The notes under the pieces: model-generated
Databases searched by the model: none
Seen by the model: the letters and a program-made list of their open reading frames with translations, nothing else
Told to the model about the DNA's origin: nothing
Assembly: GCF_029870285.1 (NCBI RefSeq)
Contig: NZ_JACSYA010000015.1
Coordinates: forward strand, 1 to 64,000
DNA: 64,000 bases
Reading direction: 5' to 3'
From: Delftia sp. PS-11
GTDB taxonomy: Bacteria > Pseudomonadota > Gammaproteobacteria > Burkholderiales > Burkholderiaceae_C
Translations under genes and position numbers: made by a program
Shown here: positions 17,548 to 26,520 of the stretch, one piece after another
How positions within the stretch are numbered: the first letter of the stretch is position 1
How the letters are laid out: every line of letters begins with the position of its first letter

Positions 17548-18441
17548 TCAACAACCCCAATACAGGCGCGCGGGATTATCGACCAATACCATTCGCCTGT
17601 ATTCCACTGGAACCCAATCCGTCAATGCCTGCACCAATTCGCCCCCGGAATGCGAGCGGGCCTGGATGCCGGGATGCGGCCAGTCCGACCCCCATACGAT
17701 CCGGTGCGGATTGGCCTGCACCAGGGCATGTGCGATGGGAATCACGGCAGGGTCCACGGCCGATGCCGTTTCCGAGATCCGGTAGGCGCCCGAGAACTTC
17801 ACCCAGGCCCGGCCTTCCCTCATCAGCGCCTGCAGGTTGCGGCTGCCCGGCCCGCCAGCACCCAGCTGATGCGACGGGTGGCCGAAGTGATCCACCACCA
17901 CGGCCACGCCCATGTCAGCAACGCGCTGTACCAGGCCCGGGTCTTCATCCACGTTCACCAGCAATTGCACATGCCAGCCCAGATCCCGGATGCGGTCGGC
18001 CACGGCCCGCAGGCTGGCGACGGAGACTCCACCCGAAAACAGCGCATTGCACCGTGCGCCGCGCACGCCCAAGGCGTGCAGCGCTTCGATCTCCGCATCC
18101 GGCGTATCCTCATAGATCACGGCCACGCCACGCACGCGGCCTGCTTCGGCATGGTGCAGTGTCTGCTTGAGCAGACTGTGATCGCGGCCATACACGCTGG
18201 GCTGGACCAGAACGCAGCGGTCCACGCCCAATGGGCGAAAGGCTTTCCAATAATCGTCCATGGATGCGATGGCCGGTGTATAGGCGCGTTCCGCAATCAA
18301 CGGAAAATCATCGAAATGGCCAAAAACATGAAAATGGGTATCACAGGCCCATTCTGGGAGCACTCTTTGCCCGGCGCCATATTCGATGGCTTCGGAATCA
18401 CCGATACCACGTTGAAACTGAGATGATTTCATGGATGTCAT
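17548..18441 (-). CDS. Amidohydrolase-2 family metal-dependent hydrolase (PDC hydrolase-like)
   Basis: A 297-residue TIM-barrel hydrolase related to 2-pyrone-4,6-dicarboxylate (LigI-like) lactonases and other amidohydrolase-2 enzymes. The first strand bears the metal-binding DTHFHVFG (H-x-H). A central His lies in VVDHFGH and the C-terminal catalytic Asp in WGSDWPHP. Known relatives cleave lactones or decarboxylate in aromatic-acid catabolism. First gene of an operon with a Bug binding protein and divergent from a LysR regulator at 18508, a classic catabolic divergon. An internal ATG at 18432 is an equally plausible start. Confidence 0.88.
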   Translation of the reverse strand: MTSMKSSQFQRGIGDSEAIEYGAGQRVLPEWACDTHFHVFGHFDDFPLIAERAYTPAIASMDDYWKAFRPLGVDRCVLVQPSVYGRDHSLLKQTLHHAEAGRVRGVAVIYEDTPDAEIEALHALGVRGARCNALFSGGVSVASLRAVADRIRDLGWHVQLLVNVDEDPGLVQRVADMGVAVVVDHFGHPSHQLGAGGPGSRNLQALMREGRAWVKFSGAYRISETASAVDPAVIPIAHALVQANPHRIVWGSDWPHPGIQARSHSGGELVQALTDWVPVEYRRMVLVDNPARLYWGC

Positions 18442-18507
18442 TTCAAAACAGTTTCATTGTCTGCAGGCAGGCAAAATTCAGTCAAGCTCATCTTTGTCAT
18501 CATCAAA

Positions 18508-19479
18508 ATGAACAGCATTCAACATGCAGACGGCGCACCGCGCGCTCCGGTCAACCTGCGCAGCATCGACCTGAACCTGCTGGTGATCTTCGAGGCCCTG
18601 GTAGAAGAACGCAGCGTGGGCAAGGCCGCCGCGCGGCTGGGCATCACTTCCTCAGCCGTCAGCCATGCGCTGCGCCGGCTGCGCACCCAGTTCAACGACC
18701 CGCTGCTGCTGCGCACGGCCGAAGGCATGTCGCCTACGCCCGAGGCCGTGCGCCTGGCGCGCAGCTTGCGCAAGGCCTTCAGCGAGATCGAAAGTGCCAT
18801 CGAGGTCAGCAAGCGCTTCGATCCGGCCACGGCGCGGCGCAATTTCCACCTGCGCCTGTCCGACTACGTGGGCGTACTGCTGCTGCCGCAGCTGTGCATC
18901 CACCTGCGCACCGTGGCGCCAGGCATCAGCCTGTCGGTGCAGTCCTTCGATGGCCGCCAGCCCTCGGACCGCGTCGAGTACGAAGGCGTGGAGATACGGC
19001 TGTCCGTCTCGCGCGGGCGCTCGGTGCTGTCGGCGTCACGGCGCCTGCTGGACGACCAGTGGATGGTGCTGATGCGCAAGGACCATCCGGCCGCCGCCGC
19101 CCCGCTCACCCTGGAAAAGTACCTGGAGCAAGGCCACCTGAAAGTCACGGGCGTGGGCAGCAGCATCGTGGACGAACTCCTGGCCGAGCGCGGGCTGGCA
19201 CGGCGCGTGATGTTCCAGGTGCCCACCTGGCTGGGCATGGTGCCCGTCATCGAATCCACCGACCTGGTGGCCGCCATGCCCGCGCACTGGATGCACAGCG
19301 TGCTGTCCGGCTCCAACTGCGTGGCACGCCCCATGCCCCTGCCCGAGCTGGCCCTGTCCATCGACGCCGTCTGGCATCCGCGCAACGACCATGACGCGGG
19401 GCACAAATGGTTCAGGGAGCTGATCCACCAGATCTTCCAGGAGGCATACAGCAAGTCACAGCATGGATATATACTTTGA
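18508..19479 (+). CDS. LysR-family regulator of the amidohydrolase-Bug operon
   Basis: A 323-residue LysR protein of the NodD/LinR-like subgroup. The N-terminal helix-turn-helix is NLRSIDLNLLVIFEALVEER, followed by SVGKAAARLGITSSAVSHAL. The effector domain follows (FHLRLSDYVGVLLLPQL, then the second half ending at 19479). The start at 18508 is the first ATG that places the helix-turn-helix at the usual distance; a TTG at 18457 is possible. The 66-base gap to the amidohydrolase start must hold both promoters and the operator. Inducer unknown. Confidence 0.9.
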   Translation: MNSIQHADGAPRAPVNLRSIDLNLLVIFEALVEERSVGKAAARLGITSSAVSHALRRLRTQFNDPLLLRTAEGMSPTPEAVRLARSLRKAFSEIESAIEVSKRFDPATARRNFHLRLSDYVGVLLLPQLCIHLRTVAPGISLSVQSFDGRQPSDRVEYEGVEIRLSVSRGRSVLSASRRLLDDQWMVLMRKDHPAAAAPLTLEKYLEQGHLKVTGVGSSIVDELLAERGLARRVMFQVPTWLGMVPVIESTDLVAAMPAHWMHSVLSGSNCVARPMPLPELALSIDAVWHPRNDHDAGHKWFRELIHQIFQEAYSKSQHGYIL

Positions 19480-19487
19480 TACATATC
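19466..19487. promoter_or_regulatory. Inverted repeat, candidate VapBC operator
   Basis: GATAT at 19466-19470 and ATATC at 19483-19487 form the outer arms of a 22-base imperfect palindrome with TA steps inside. It ends 16 bases before the vapB GTG and overlaps the last codons of the LysR gene. Vap antitoxins autoregulate through such palindromes, so this is the likely operator and -10 region. Confidence 0.5.
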
Positions 19488-19503
19488 AGCAGAAGGACTT
19501 GTC

Positions 19504-19770
19504 GTGACGCAAACTGCCAAGCTTTTCACCACCGGCCGCAGCCAGGCCGTGCGCCTTCCCTATGAATTCCGGTTCGAGGAAAAAGAGGTCTACATACGCC
19601 GCGACCCTTCCACGGGCGACGTGATCCTGTCGCGCCGTCCCGATTCATGGCAAGAGTTCTTTGCGCTCGACGCCAGCACCGACGTGCCGGCCGACTTTAT
19701 GCACACCGCCGACCGCGCACAGCCAGAGTCAGGCCGCGATCCGTTTGCCGACGAAGGCAGTACGCGATGA
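19504..19770 (+). CDS. vapB: VapB-type antitoxin
   Basis: An 88-residue AbrB/SpoVT-fold antitoxin. Residues 1-45 form the swapped-hairpin DNA-binding domain ([20 protein letters not shown]), a hallmark of VapB/MazE proteins. The acidic C-terminal tail ([17 protein letters not shown]) would bind and block the toxin. It uses a GTG start at 19504. Its TGA overlaps the toxin ATG (ATGA at 19767-19770), giving translational coupling. Confidence 0.9.
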   Translation: MTQTAKLFTTGRSQAVRLPYEFRFEEKEVYIRRDPSTGDVILSRRPDSWQEFFALDASTDVPADFMHTADRAQPESGRDPFADEGSTR

Positions 19771-20213
19771 CGCGCTACCTGCTGGACACCAATATCGCCA
19801 GTCACATCATCAAAGGCGATATCCCTGCCGTGCGCGAACAGCTGGTGCGCGTACCTATGCACCAGATCGCCGTGTCGGCGGTCACGCGGGCCGAACTGAT
19901 GTACGGGGTCGCCAAGCGCGGCCATCCCGCCGGGCTGTCGCTGCGCGTGTCGGAGTTCCTGGTCCGCGTCGAGGTACTGCCCTGGACGGCACAGGTGGCC
20001 GATGCCTACGGCTACCTGCGCGCGGCTTGCGAGGCGGCCGGCATCACACTGGCCTCCATGGACATGATGATTGCCGCGCACGCCCTTTTCCTGCAGCAGC
20101 AGGCAGCGCAGGCCGGCGAGCGCTCGGTGCTGGTCACAAGAGACCGGGTATTCGGCCGCATTCCCGAGCCTGGACTGGCCATCGCGGACTGGACGGCAGG
20201 CGCGGCTGGCTGA
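19767..20213 (+). CDS. vapC: VapC-type PIN-domain ribonuclease toxin
   Basis: A 148-residue PIN-domain RNase. The acidic active-site residues are visible in [13 protein letters not shown] (first Asp), the [14 protein letters not shown] segment (Glu), [10 protein letters not shown] (Asp) and [11 protein letters not shown] (last Asp). The translation begins [13 protein letters not shown] at 19767, overlapping the antitoxin stop. VapC toxins cleave tRNA or rRNA when the antitoxin is degraded. All catalytic residues are intact, so the system is probably functional. Confidence 0.92.
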   Translation: MTRYLLDTNIASHIIKGDIPAVREQLVRVPMHQIAVSAVTRAELMYGVAKRGHPAGLSLRVSEFLVRVEVLPWTAQVADAYGYLRAACEAAGITLASMDMMIAAHALFLQQQAAQAGERSVLVTRDRVFGRIPEPGLAIADWTAGAAG

Positions 20214-20276
20214 ATCGGCGCTTAACCCAGCCCTCATGCTTTTCGGTGAAGATGCAGTCTTTCCGACGCCCAAGCC

Positions 20277-21479
20277 ATGACTGCACAAGAACACACTCCA
20301 GCGCAGCAGCGCCGCAACCTCGGCCTGCTCGTGGCTGCCCAATCCCTGGGGGGCGCCTCGCCGCCCATCATCATCTCGCTGGGAGGTCTGGTCGGGCAGC
20401 AGCTGTCCACCAACCCCACGGCTTCCACGCTGCCTGTCAGCATCTACCAGCTGGGGCTGGCGCTGTCCACGCTGCCTGCCGCCTGGCTGATGCAGCGCAT
20501 GGGACGGCGTGCGGCCTATGTGCTGGGCGCGGTGCTGGGTGTGGTCTCGGGCGTGATCGCGGCCCAGGGCATTGCGCACTCTGACTTCGTGACCTTTTGC
20601 GTCGGCACGGCGCTGGCAGGCTTTTACGCAGCCTGCGTGCAAAGCTACCGCTTCGCCGCCACCGACGCCATGACGGACCCGGCCCTGCAGGCGCGCGCCA
20701 TCTCGCGCGTGATGATTGGCGGTCTGATCGCGGCCATCATCGGCCCGCAGGTCGTGATCTGGACACGTGACGCCCTGCCCATGACGCCATTCGCAGGCAG
20801 TTTCTACAGCCAGGCCGTGCTGGCACTGCTGGCACTGCCCCTGCTCATGGGCCTGCGGCTGCCACCGCCCCAGGCACGCGCCGTGGCCGGCGAGGCACGG
20901 CCGCTGGCCGAGATCGCGCGTACGCCGCAATTCCTCGTCGCCGCCTCGGCGGGCGTGGTCAGCTACGGGCTGATGGCCTTCCTGATGACGGCCGCGCCGA
21001 TGGCCATGGTGGGCTGCGGCCACTCCGTGGGCGAAGCGGCGCTGGGCATCCAATGGCATGTACTGGCCATGTTCGCGCCCAGCTTTGTCACGGGCCGTCT
21101 GATTGCGCGCTTTGGCAAGCGCCGCATCACGGCGCTGGGGCTGGCCATGATCGCGGGCTCGGCCCTGCTGGCGCTGATGGGGCTGGAGCTGCTGCACTTT
21201 TGGGGCGCGCTGGTGCTGCTGGGCGTGGGCTGGAATTTCGGCTTCATCGGCGCCACTGCCATGGTGACGGAGTGCTACCGGCCCGCCGAACGCGCCAAAG
21301 TGCAGGCGCTCAATGACTTCCTGGTCTTCGGCACGGTGGCCATGGCCTCGTTCGGATCGGGCCAGTTGCTGCACACAGCCGGCTGGAATGGCATCAACAT
21401 CGGCATGCTGCCTCTGGTGGGGGCCGTGCTGGCCCTGCTGGCCATGCAGGCAGTGCGCGAACGCGCACGCGGCGCATGA
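20277..21479 (+). CDS. MFS transporter
   Basis: A 400-residue major facilitator with 12 predicted membrane helices. It has an MFS loop 2-3 variant (LMQRMGRRAAYVLGAVLGV) and a matching second-half loop (RLIARFGKRRITALGLAMI). The start MTAQEHTPAQQRRN at 20277 gives a 17-residue hydrophilic N-terminus before the first helix. Relatives are annotated as drug or metabolite exporters; the substrate cannot be predicted. It sits alone between vapC and argA. Confidence 0.88.
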   Translation: MTAQEHTPAQQRRNLGLLVAAQSLGGASPPIIISLGGLVGQQLSTNPTASTLPVSIYQLGLALSTLPAAWLMQRMGRRAAYVLGAVLGVVSGVIAAQGIAHSDFVTFCVGTALAGFYAACVQSYRFAATDAMTDPALQARAISRVMIGGLIAAIIGPQVVIWTRDALPMTPFAGSFYSQAVLALLALPLLMGLRLPPPQARAVAGEARPLAEIARTPQFLVAASAGVVSYGLMAFLMTAAPMAMVGCGHSVGEAALGIQWHVLAMFAPSFVTGRLIARFGKRRITALGLAMIAGSALLALMGLELLHFWGALVLLGVGWNFGFIGATAMVTECYRPAERAKVQALNDFLVFGTVAMASFGSGQLLHTAGWNGINIGMLPLVGAVLALLAMQAVRERARGA

Positions 21480-21630
21480 GCGCCCGGTTTTGAGCGCCAA
21501 GGTCCACACGATTGCGCATGCGCCTGCACATCAGCCATCGCATGCCGCTACACTGGCGCCTGCCTGCGCGGCCGCGTCCAGACAACGGACAGGCGCGCAG
21601 GCGTTTTTCATTCAGCCCGGCATCGGCCCG

Positions 21631-22995
21631 ATGTCTCAGTTCACCACCATGTCCACCGTCTTCAACTTCACCTTCGTTCCCTGGTTCCGGTCCGTGGCTC
21701 CCTACATCCACAAGTTCCGACACCAGACCTTTGTGGTGGGACTGACGGGCGAAGCCATCGCATCGGGCAAGCTCGGCACCATCGTCCAGGACCTGGCCAT
21801 GATCCAGGCCATGGGCGTGAAGATCGTGCTTGTGCACGGCTTTCGCCCCCAGGTCAACGAACAGCTCGAGGCCAAGGGCCATGCGGCCCAGTACTCGCGC
21901 GGCGTGCGCATCACCGACTCGGTGGCGCTGGACTGCGCCCAGGAAGCGGCCGGCCAGCTGCGCTATGAGATCGAGGCAGCCTTCAGCCAGGGTCTGCCCA
22001 ACACCCCCATGGCCGGCGCGCGCGTGCGGGTGATCTCGGGCAACTTCCTGACCGCGCGCCCCGTGGGCATTGTCGATGGCGTGGACTTCAAGCATTCGGG
22101 CCTGGTGCGCAAGGTCGATGTGGCCGGCATCCGCAGCGCGCTGGACATGGATGCCATGGTGCTGATGTCGCCCTTTGGCTTTTCGCCGACCGGCGAAGCC
22201 TTCAACCTGAGCATGGAAGAAGTGGCCACGCGCGTGGCCATCGAACTCAAGGCAGACAAGCTGATCTTCCTGACCGAAGTGCCCGGCATCCGCCTGGACC
22301 CCACGGGCCCGGCCGACGACACCAACCCCATCGACACGGAGCTGCCGCTGGCCACGGCCCGGCGCATGCTGGCCGACCTGCCCACGCCGGAGCAACCCAC
22401 GGACACGGGCTTTTATCTGCAGCACTGCGTCCATGCCTGCGAGCATGGCGTGGAACGCAGCCACATCCTGCCGTTTTCGGTGGACGGCGCATTGCTGCTG
22501 GAAATCTATGTGCACGATGGCATCGGCACCATGGTCATCGATGAAAAGCTCGAAGAGCTGCGCGAAGCCACGCCCGACGACGTGGCCGGCATCATCCAGC
22601 TGATCGAGCCCTTCGAGAAGGACGGCACCCTGGTCAAGCGCAGCCGCACCGAGATCGAGCGCGATATCGCCCACTACACCATCATCGAACACGACGGCGT
22701 GATCTTCGGCTGCGCCGCGCTCTACCCCTACCCCAGCGCCGGCACGGCCGAAATGGCGGCCGTGACGGTATCGCCCAAGAGCCAGGGCACGGGCGATGGC
22801 GAAAAACTGCTCAAGCGCATCGAGCAGCGCGCCAAGGCACAGGGCCTGGACAGCCTGTTCGTGCTGACCACGCGCACCATGCACTGGTTCATCAAGCGCG
22901 GCTTCCAGCCCGTGGACCCGGACTGGCTGCCCGAGGCGCGCAAGGCCAAGTACAACTGGGACCGCAAGAGCCAGGTGCTGGTCAAGAAGCTCTGA
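21631..22995 (+). CDS. argA: Amino-acid N-acetyltransferase ArgA
   Basis: A 454-residue N-acetylglutamate synthase, about the E. coli length of 443. The N-terminal half is an amino-acid-kinase fold that binds the arginine feedback inhibitor (FVVGLTGEAIASGKL, VLVHGFRPQVNEQL, RARVRVISGNFLTARP-like segment). The C-terminal ~140 residues are a GNAT acetyltransferase (REATPDDVAGIIQLIEPFEK, AEMAAVTVSPKSQGTGDGEKL). It transfers acetyl from acetyl-CoA to glutamate, the first step of arginine synthesis. ATGs at 21631 and 21649 are both possible starts; neither has a strong ribosome site. Confidence 0.95.
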   Translation: MSQFTTMSTVFNFTFVPWFRSVAPYIHKFRHQTFVVGLTGEAIASGKLGTIVQDLAMIQAMGVKIVLVHGFRPQVNEQLEAKGHAAQYSRGVRITDSVALDCAQEAAGQLRYEIEAAFSQGLPNTPMAGARVRVISGNFLTARPVGIVDGVDFKHSGLVRKVDVAGIRSALDMDAMVLMSPFGFSPTGEAFNLSMEEVATRVAIELKADKLIFLTEVPGIRLDPTGPADDTNPIDTELPLATARRMLADLPTPEQPTDTGFYLQHCVHACEHGVERSHILPFSVDGALLLEIYVHDGIGTMVIDEKLEELREATPDDVAGIIQLIEPFEKDGTLVKRSRTEIERDIAHYTIIEHDGVIFGCAALYPYPSAGTAEMAAVTVSPKSQGTGDGEKLLKRIEQRAKAQGLDSLFVLTTRTMHWFIKRGFQPVDPDWLPEARKAKYNWDRKSQVLVKKL

Positions 22996-23904
22996 TCAGC
23001 CCTGCGTGGCGGCCTGCCAGCGCGCAGCCGCAGCGCCTGCCGCCGCCAGGATGGTGTCGCGCACGGGCGCGTCGGCCGGGCATTGCGCCAGGTAGCCGGT
23101 CACGACCAGCGGCGCGCTGTGCGGTGCCGGCCAGGCCACGATGGCATCGTTGGAGATGCCTTTGTCGCCGGTCCCCGTCTTGCCGCCCACCCGCCAATCG
23201 GCAGGCAGGCCGGCCCGCAGGCGCCTGTCGCCCGTGCGGCTGGCCACCAGCCATTGCAGCAGCAGCGCGCGGCCGAAGCCGTCGATCACCGAGCCCAGCA
23301 GCAGCCGCTGCATGCTTTGCGCCATGGCCAGCGGCGTGGTGGTGTCGCGCGGGTCGCCGGGCAGGCCCTCGTTGAGCTCCGGCTCCATCCGGTCCAGGCG
23401 CGTGACCTCATCGCCGCTGTCGCGCAGCCATTGCGTCAGTGCCTGGGGTCCGCCGCTGGCATCCAGCAGCAGATTGGCCGCCGTGTTGTCGCTGAGCACC
23501 ACGGCAGCCTCGCACAATTGGGCGACCGTCATGCCGCCGCCATCGCCTGCGCGCGGGCCGCTGGAGGGCGAGTACGGGACCAGTTGGGAGCTGGCATAGT
23601 GCACGCGGCGCGACAGGCGTTCATCGCCCTGCTGCACACGGTGCAGCACCTGGGCCGCCAGCAGCAGCTTGAAGGTGCTGCACATGGGAAAGCGCTCGCC
23701 GCCACGGTAGTCGATACCTGATCCCGAGGCCACATCGGCCACGGCCATGCCCAGCCGGCCGCCCACGCTTTTCTCCAGGCGTGCCAGTTCCTGCACGAAG
23801 GCGCGGTCGGCAGCCTCCCGTTTTCTCTGCGGCAGCGCGCAGCCGGACAGTCCCCCCGCCACCGGGATGGCAGCGCCGGCCATCAGGAATTTGCGTCTTT
23901 GCAT
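22996..23904 (-). CDS. Class A beta-lactamase, Tat-lipoprotein type
   Basis: A 302-residue class A serine beta-lactamase. The catalytic motifs are complete: S76-T-F-K (Ambler S70xxK), SDN (130 loop), EPELN with Glu166, and KTGTG (234 loop). A Cys precedes the active serine (MCSTFK), as in several carbapenemases, but position 238 is Gly, so the disulfide seen there cannot form. The N-terminus MQRRKFLMAGAAIPVAGGLSG combines a twin-arginine motif with a lipobox LSGC (Cys22), predicting Tat export and lipid anchoring. Start 23904 is set by this signal and a GAAGGG ribosome site. The end meets argA tail to tail. No ampR-like regulator is adjacent. Confidence 0.92.
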   Translation of the reverse strand: MQRRKFLMAGAAIPVAGGLSGCALPQRKREAADRAFVQELARLEKSVGGRLGMAVADVASGSGIDYRGGERFPMCSTFKLLLAAQVLHRVQQGDERLSRRVHYASSQLVPYSPSSGPRAGDGGGMTVAQLCEAAVVLSDNTAANLLLDASGGPQALTQWLRDSGDEVTRLDRMEPELNEGLPGDPRDTTTPLAMAQSMQRLLLGSVIDGFGRALLLQWLVASRTGDRRLRAGLPADWRVGGKTGTGDKGISNDAIVAWPAPHSAPLVVTGYLAQCPADAPVRDTILAAAGAAAARWQAATQG

Positions 23905-24108
23905 TGTTCTTCCCTTCTTCAAAGATCGACAGGGCCTACGATAGCGCGGCCAGACTGCTGCGGCCAGCATGTTCCCTGACAGCGCTGCTGCCTCTGCCAT
24001 GGGATCACACGGCGCCCGCACACTCAGGGCTTTGCGGCCAGCGCTATCATCTTGCGTTTTTGCCCCCGCAAGCGGCCATACTGCGGCCCTGCTCCCCCCT
24101 GATCGCCC

Positions 24109-24780
24109 ATGACCCAGACCCTGCCGGTTCTTTATTCATTTCGCCGCTGCCCCTACGCCATCCGCGCGCGCCTGGCGCTGGCCCATGCCGGACTGGCCTG
24201 CGAACTGCGCGAAATCAATCTGCGCAACAAGCCCCAGGCGCTGCTGGACGCCTCGCCCAAGGGGACGGTACCGGTGCTGGTGCTGGAAGACGGCCGGGTG
24301 ATCGAGCAAAGCCTGGACATCATGCTGCATGCGCTGCGCACCAGCGACCCCGACGGCTGGCTCGCGCCCACCCAGGGCTCGCTGCAGGACATGCTGGCAC
24401 TGATCGAGCGCAACGATGGCTTCTTCAAGCAGGCCCTGGACCGTTGCAAGTACCCCGAGCGCCACAGCGCCGAGGAAGTCAACCAGGCCCAGGCCGACGC
24501 ACTGACCTGGCTGGCCGGCCTGGACGACCAGCTCGAAGCGACAGGCTACCTCTTCGGCCAGAACCCCAGCCTGGCCGACATGGCGCTGCGCCCCTTCGTG
24601 CGCCAGTACGCGCGCATCGATGAAGCCCAGTGGAACGAGCAGCCCTGGCCCCACCTGCAGGCCTGGCTGCAGCGCTGGATCGACTCGGCCCTGTTCGCCG
24701 AAGCCATGGAGACCTATCCGGGCTGGGTGCCCGGCACGCGCGGTGCGGTGTTCGGCGCCGATGGCGTGGGAAGCGACTGA
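24109..24780 (+). CDS. Glutathione S-transferase family protein
   Basis: A 223-residue GST. The N-terminal thioredoxin-like domain starts LPVLYSFRRCPYAIRARLAL, where Cys14 lies in a C-P-Y-A motif like that of glutaredoxins and GrxB. It continues to the cis-proline GTVPVLVLEDG and the glutathione-binding IEQSLDI. The C-terminal helical domain ends in a Trp-rich segment. The Cys (rather than Tyr/Ser) suggests thiol-transferase or dehydroascorbate-reductase-like chemistry. Cytoplasmic; no operon partner. Confidence 0.88.
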   Translation: MTQTLPVLYSFRRCPYAIRARLALAHAGLACELREINLRNKPQALLDASPKGTVPVLVLEDGRVIEQSLDIMLHALRTSDPDGWLAPTQGSLQDMLALIERNDGFFKQALDRCKYPERHSAEEVNQAQADALTWLAGLDDQLEATGYLFGQNPSLADMALRPFVRQYARIDEAQWNEQPWPHLQAWLQRWIDSALFAEAMETYPGWVPGTRGAVFGADGVGSD

Positions 24781-24873
24781 TTTGCGCACATCTGCGGCCC
24801 GCAGGGGCTGCATCGCGGGGGCAAAGATGGCACAGTCCAGGGCCATACCGCCATTGCATGAGCACACGCCCAT

Positions 24874-25509
24874 ATGACCCTCGCCACCCTGCTTGTCTTC
24901 TCGCTGGTCGCACTGATCGCCATCATCACGCCCGGCCCTACCGTGCTGCTGGCCCTGGCCAATGGTTCGCGCCACGGCGTGCGCCGCGCACTGCCCGGCA
25001 TGCTGGGTGCCGTGCTGTCGGATTTTGTGCTGGTGGGTGCGGTGGCGCTGGGCCTGGGCACGCTGCTGGCAGCATCGGAATTGTGGTTTTCGGTGGTCAA
25101 GTGGGTGGGGGCTGCCTACCTGGCATGGCTGGGCCTGCGCATGCTGCGCAGCCAGGGCGGTTCGCTGCCAGCGCCCCTGGCAGATGCCGGTGCACCTGGT
25201 TACAGCGCACGCTCCGTTTTCCTGAAATCCTTCCTGGTAGCGGTGACCAATCCCAAGGGCTACCTGTTTTGCTCGGCCCTGCTGCCCCAGTTCATTGACC
25301 CGGCGGCAGCGCAGGCGCCACAGTATCTGGCCATCGCACTGGTGTTCGCGCTGATCGATTTTCTGGTCATGCTCGCCTATGCATTTGCAGGCTCGCGCGC
25401 AGCGCGGCTTCTGCGCGGACGCGCCATGCTGTGGCTGGACCGCCTGTGCGGCGGCATGCTGCTGACACTTGCTGGTTCGCTGGCGTTTTACCGCCGCACC
25501 GCAAACTAG
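24874..25509 (+). CDS. LysE-family amino acid / metabolite exporter
   Basis: A 211-residue LysE/RhtB translocator with six predicted membrane helices. The family N-terminal signature is present (ITPGPTVLLALANGSRHGVR), as is the mid-protein FLKSFLVAVTNPKGYLFCSA. RhtB-type members export threonine, homoserine, leucine or similar amino acids. The gene ends 8 bases from the SorC regulator's stop on the other strand, with no room for a separate terminator. Confidence 0.9.
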   Translation: MTLATLLVFSLVALIAIITPGPTVLLALANGSRHGVRRALPGMLGAVLSDFVLVGAVALGLGTLLAASELWFSVVKWVGAAYLAWLGLRMLRSQGGSLPAPLADAGAPGYSARSVFLKSFLVAVTNPKGYLFCSALLPQFIDPAAAQAPQYLAIALVFALIDFLVMLAYAFAGSRAARLLRGRAMLWLDRLCGGMLLTLAGSLAFYRRTAN

Positions 25510-25517
25510 GCCCAACG

Positions 25518-26486
25518 TCAGCGGGGCGCGGCCATGGCGGCATCCAGCTGCAGCACCGCCGCTGCGTTGCCCGTGGTGGTCGCCAGCGTATCGATGGCGC
25601 CGGTGCGCAGCGCGCCCAGGATGGCCGTGACCTTGCTGGACTCGGAGGCCACCGCGATGACGTTCGGAATCCGCAGCAGATCCTCGCGGCTCAGGCCAAT
25701 GACACGCTCCTGCATGGGCGTGGCAGCGGGCTGGCCGTGGATGTCGATGAAGTCGTAGCCCATCATGTCGCCCACGGTGCCTGCCCGCTTGGCCTCCGAA
25801 ATCTCCTGGGCGGAAAACCACCCCATCCGGGCCATGTTGCTGTCCACGCTGACATCGCCCACGCCGATGAGCGCGATATCGGCCCTGCGCGCCTTGTCCA
25901 GGGTATGGCGGACGGTATCGTTGTCCAGCAGCGCCTTGCGCACCTGCGGATCGGCCACCAGCGCGGGAGCGTACAGGGACTCGGAGCGCCCGCCAAAGCG
26001 CGCCGCCAGCCGGCGTGCGATGTGATCGGCATTCATGGCTTCTCCACCCCGGTAGGAGCCGCCGATGGCGCTGACGAAATTGCACTCGCGCCGCGTCGCG
26101 GACATGGCGTGCTCGGACACAGAGGACACATTGCGCCCCATGCCGACCGCCACGATGGAGCCATCCAGCAGGATGCGGTCCAGCTCGCTGGCCACCAGCC
26201 CTGCCAGCAGTTCGCGCTGCTTGTCCGCATCCTGATGGTCCACCGCCAGCAAGGCGCGCCGGATGCGAAAGCGCTCGGTCAGCTGCCGCTCCAGGTCGCC
26301 GGACACCACTGCATGCGGACGCACACGGATCTCGACAATGCCCTCCTCCTGCGCCCTGCGCAGCAGCCTGCCGACCGTGGCGCGCGAGATGCCGAACTCC
26401 CTGGACAGATGCTCCTGCGTACACCCATCCACGTAATACAGCGTCGCCAGTCGCGTCAGGTCGCTTTCAGTCAAGGGTGCCTCCAT
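25518..26486 (-). CDS. SorC/DeoR-type sugar-sensing transcriptional regulator
   Basis: A 322-residue regulator. The helix-turn-helix (TRLATLYYVDGCTQEHLSRE, then FGISRATVGRLLRRA) occupies residues ~8-50. A large SorC-type phosphosugar-binding domain follows (VAVGMGRNVSSVSEHA, TVGDMMGYDFIDIHGQ). The start at 26486 fits the family; the frame is open to 26540. It is the last gene of the minus-strand polyol operon, 34 bases after the dehydrogenase, and should sense a phosphorylated intermediate of the pathway. Candidate operators lie at the head of the operon, at 32621-32638 and 32801-32838. Confidence 0.9.
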   Translation of the reverse strand: MEAPLTESDLTRLATLYYVDGCTQEHLSREFGISRATVGRLLRRAQEEGIVEIRVRPHAVVSGDLERQLTERFRIRRALLAVDHQDADKQRELLAGLVASELDRILLDGSIVAVGMGRNVSSVSEHAMSATRRECNFVSAIGGSYRGGEAMNADHIARRLAARFGGRSESLYAPALVADPQVRKALLDNDTVRHTLDKARRADIALIGVGDVSVDSNMARMGWFSAQEISEAKRAGTVGDMMGYDFIDIHGQPAATPMQERVIGLSREDLLRIPNVIAVASESSKVTAILGALRTGAIDTLATTTGNAAAVLQLDAAMAAPR

Positions 26487-26520
26487 CCGGTGCCGGGAAA
26501 GGCGCGCAGTGTAGCGCCGC

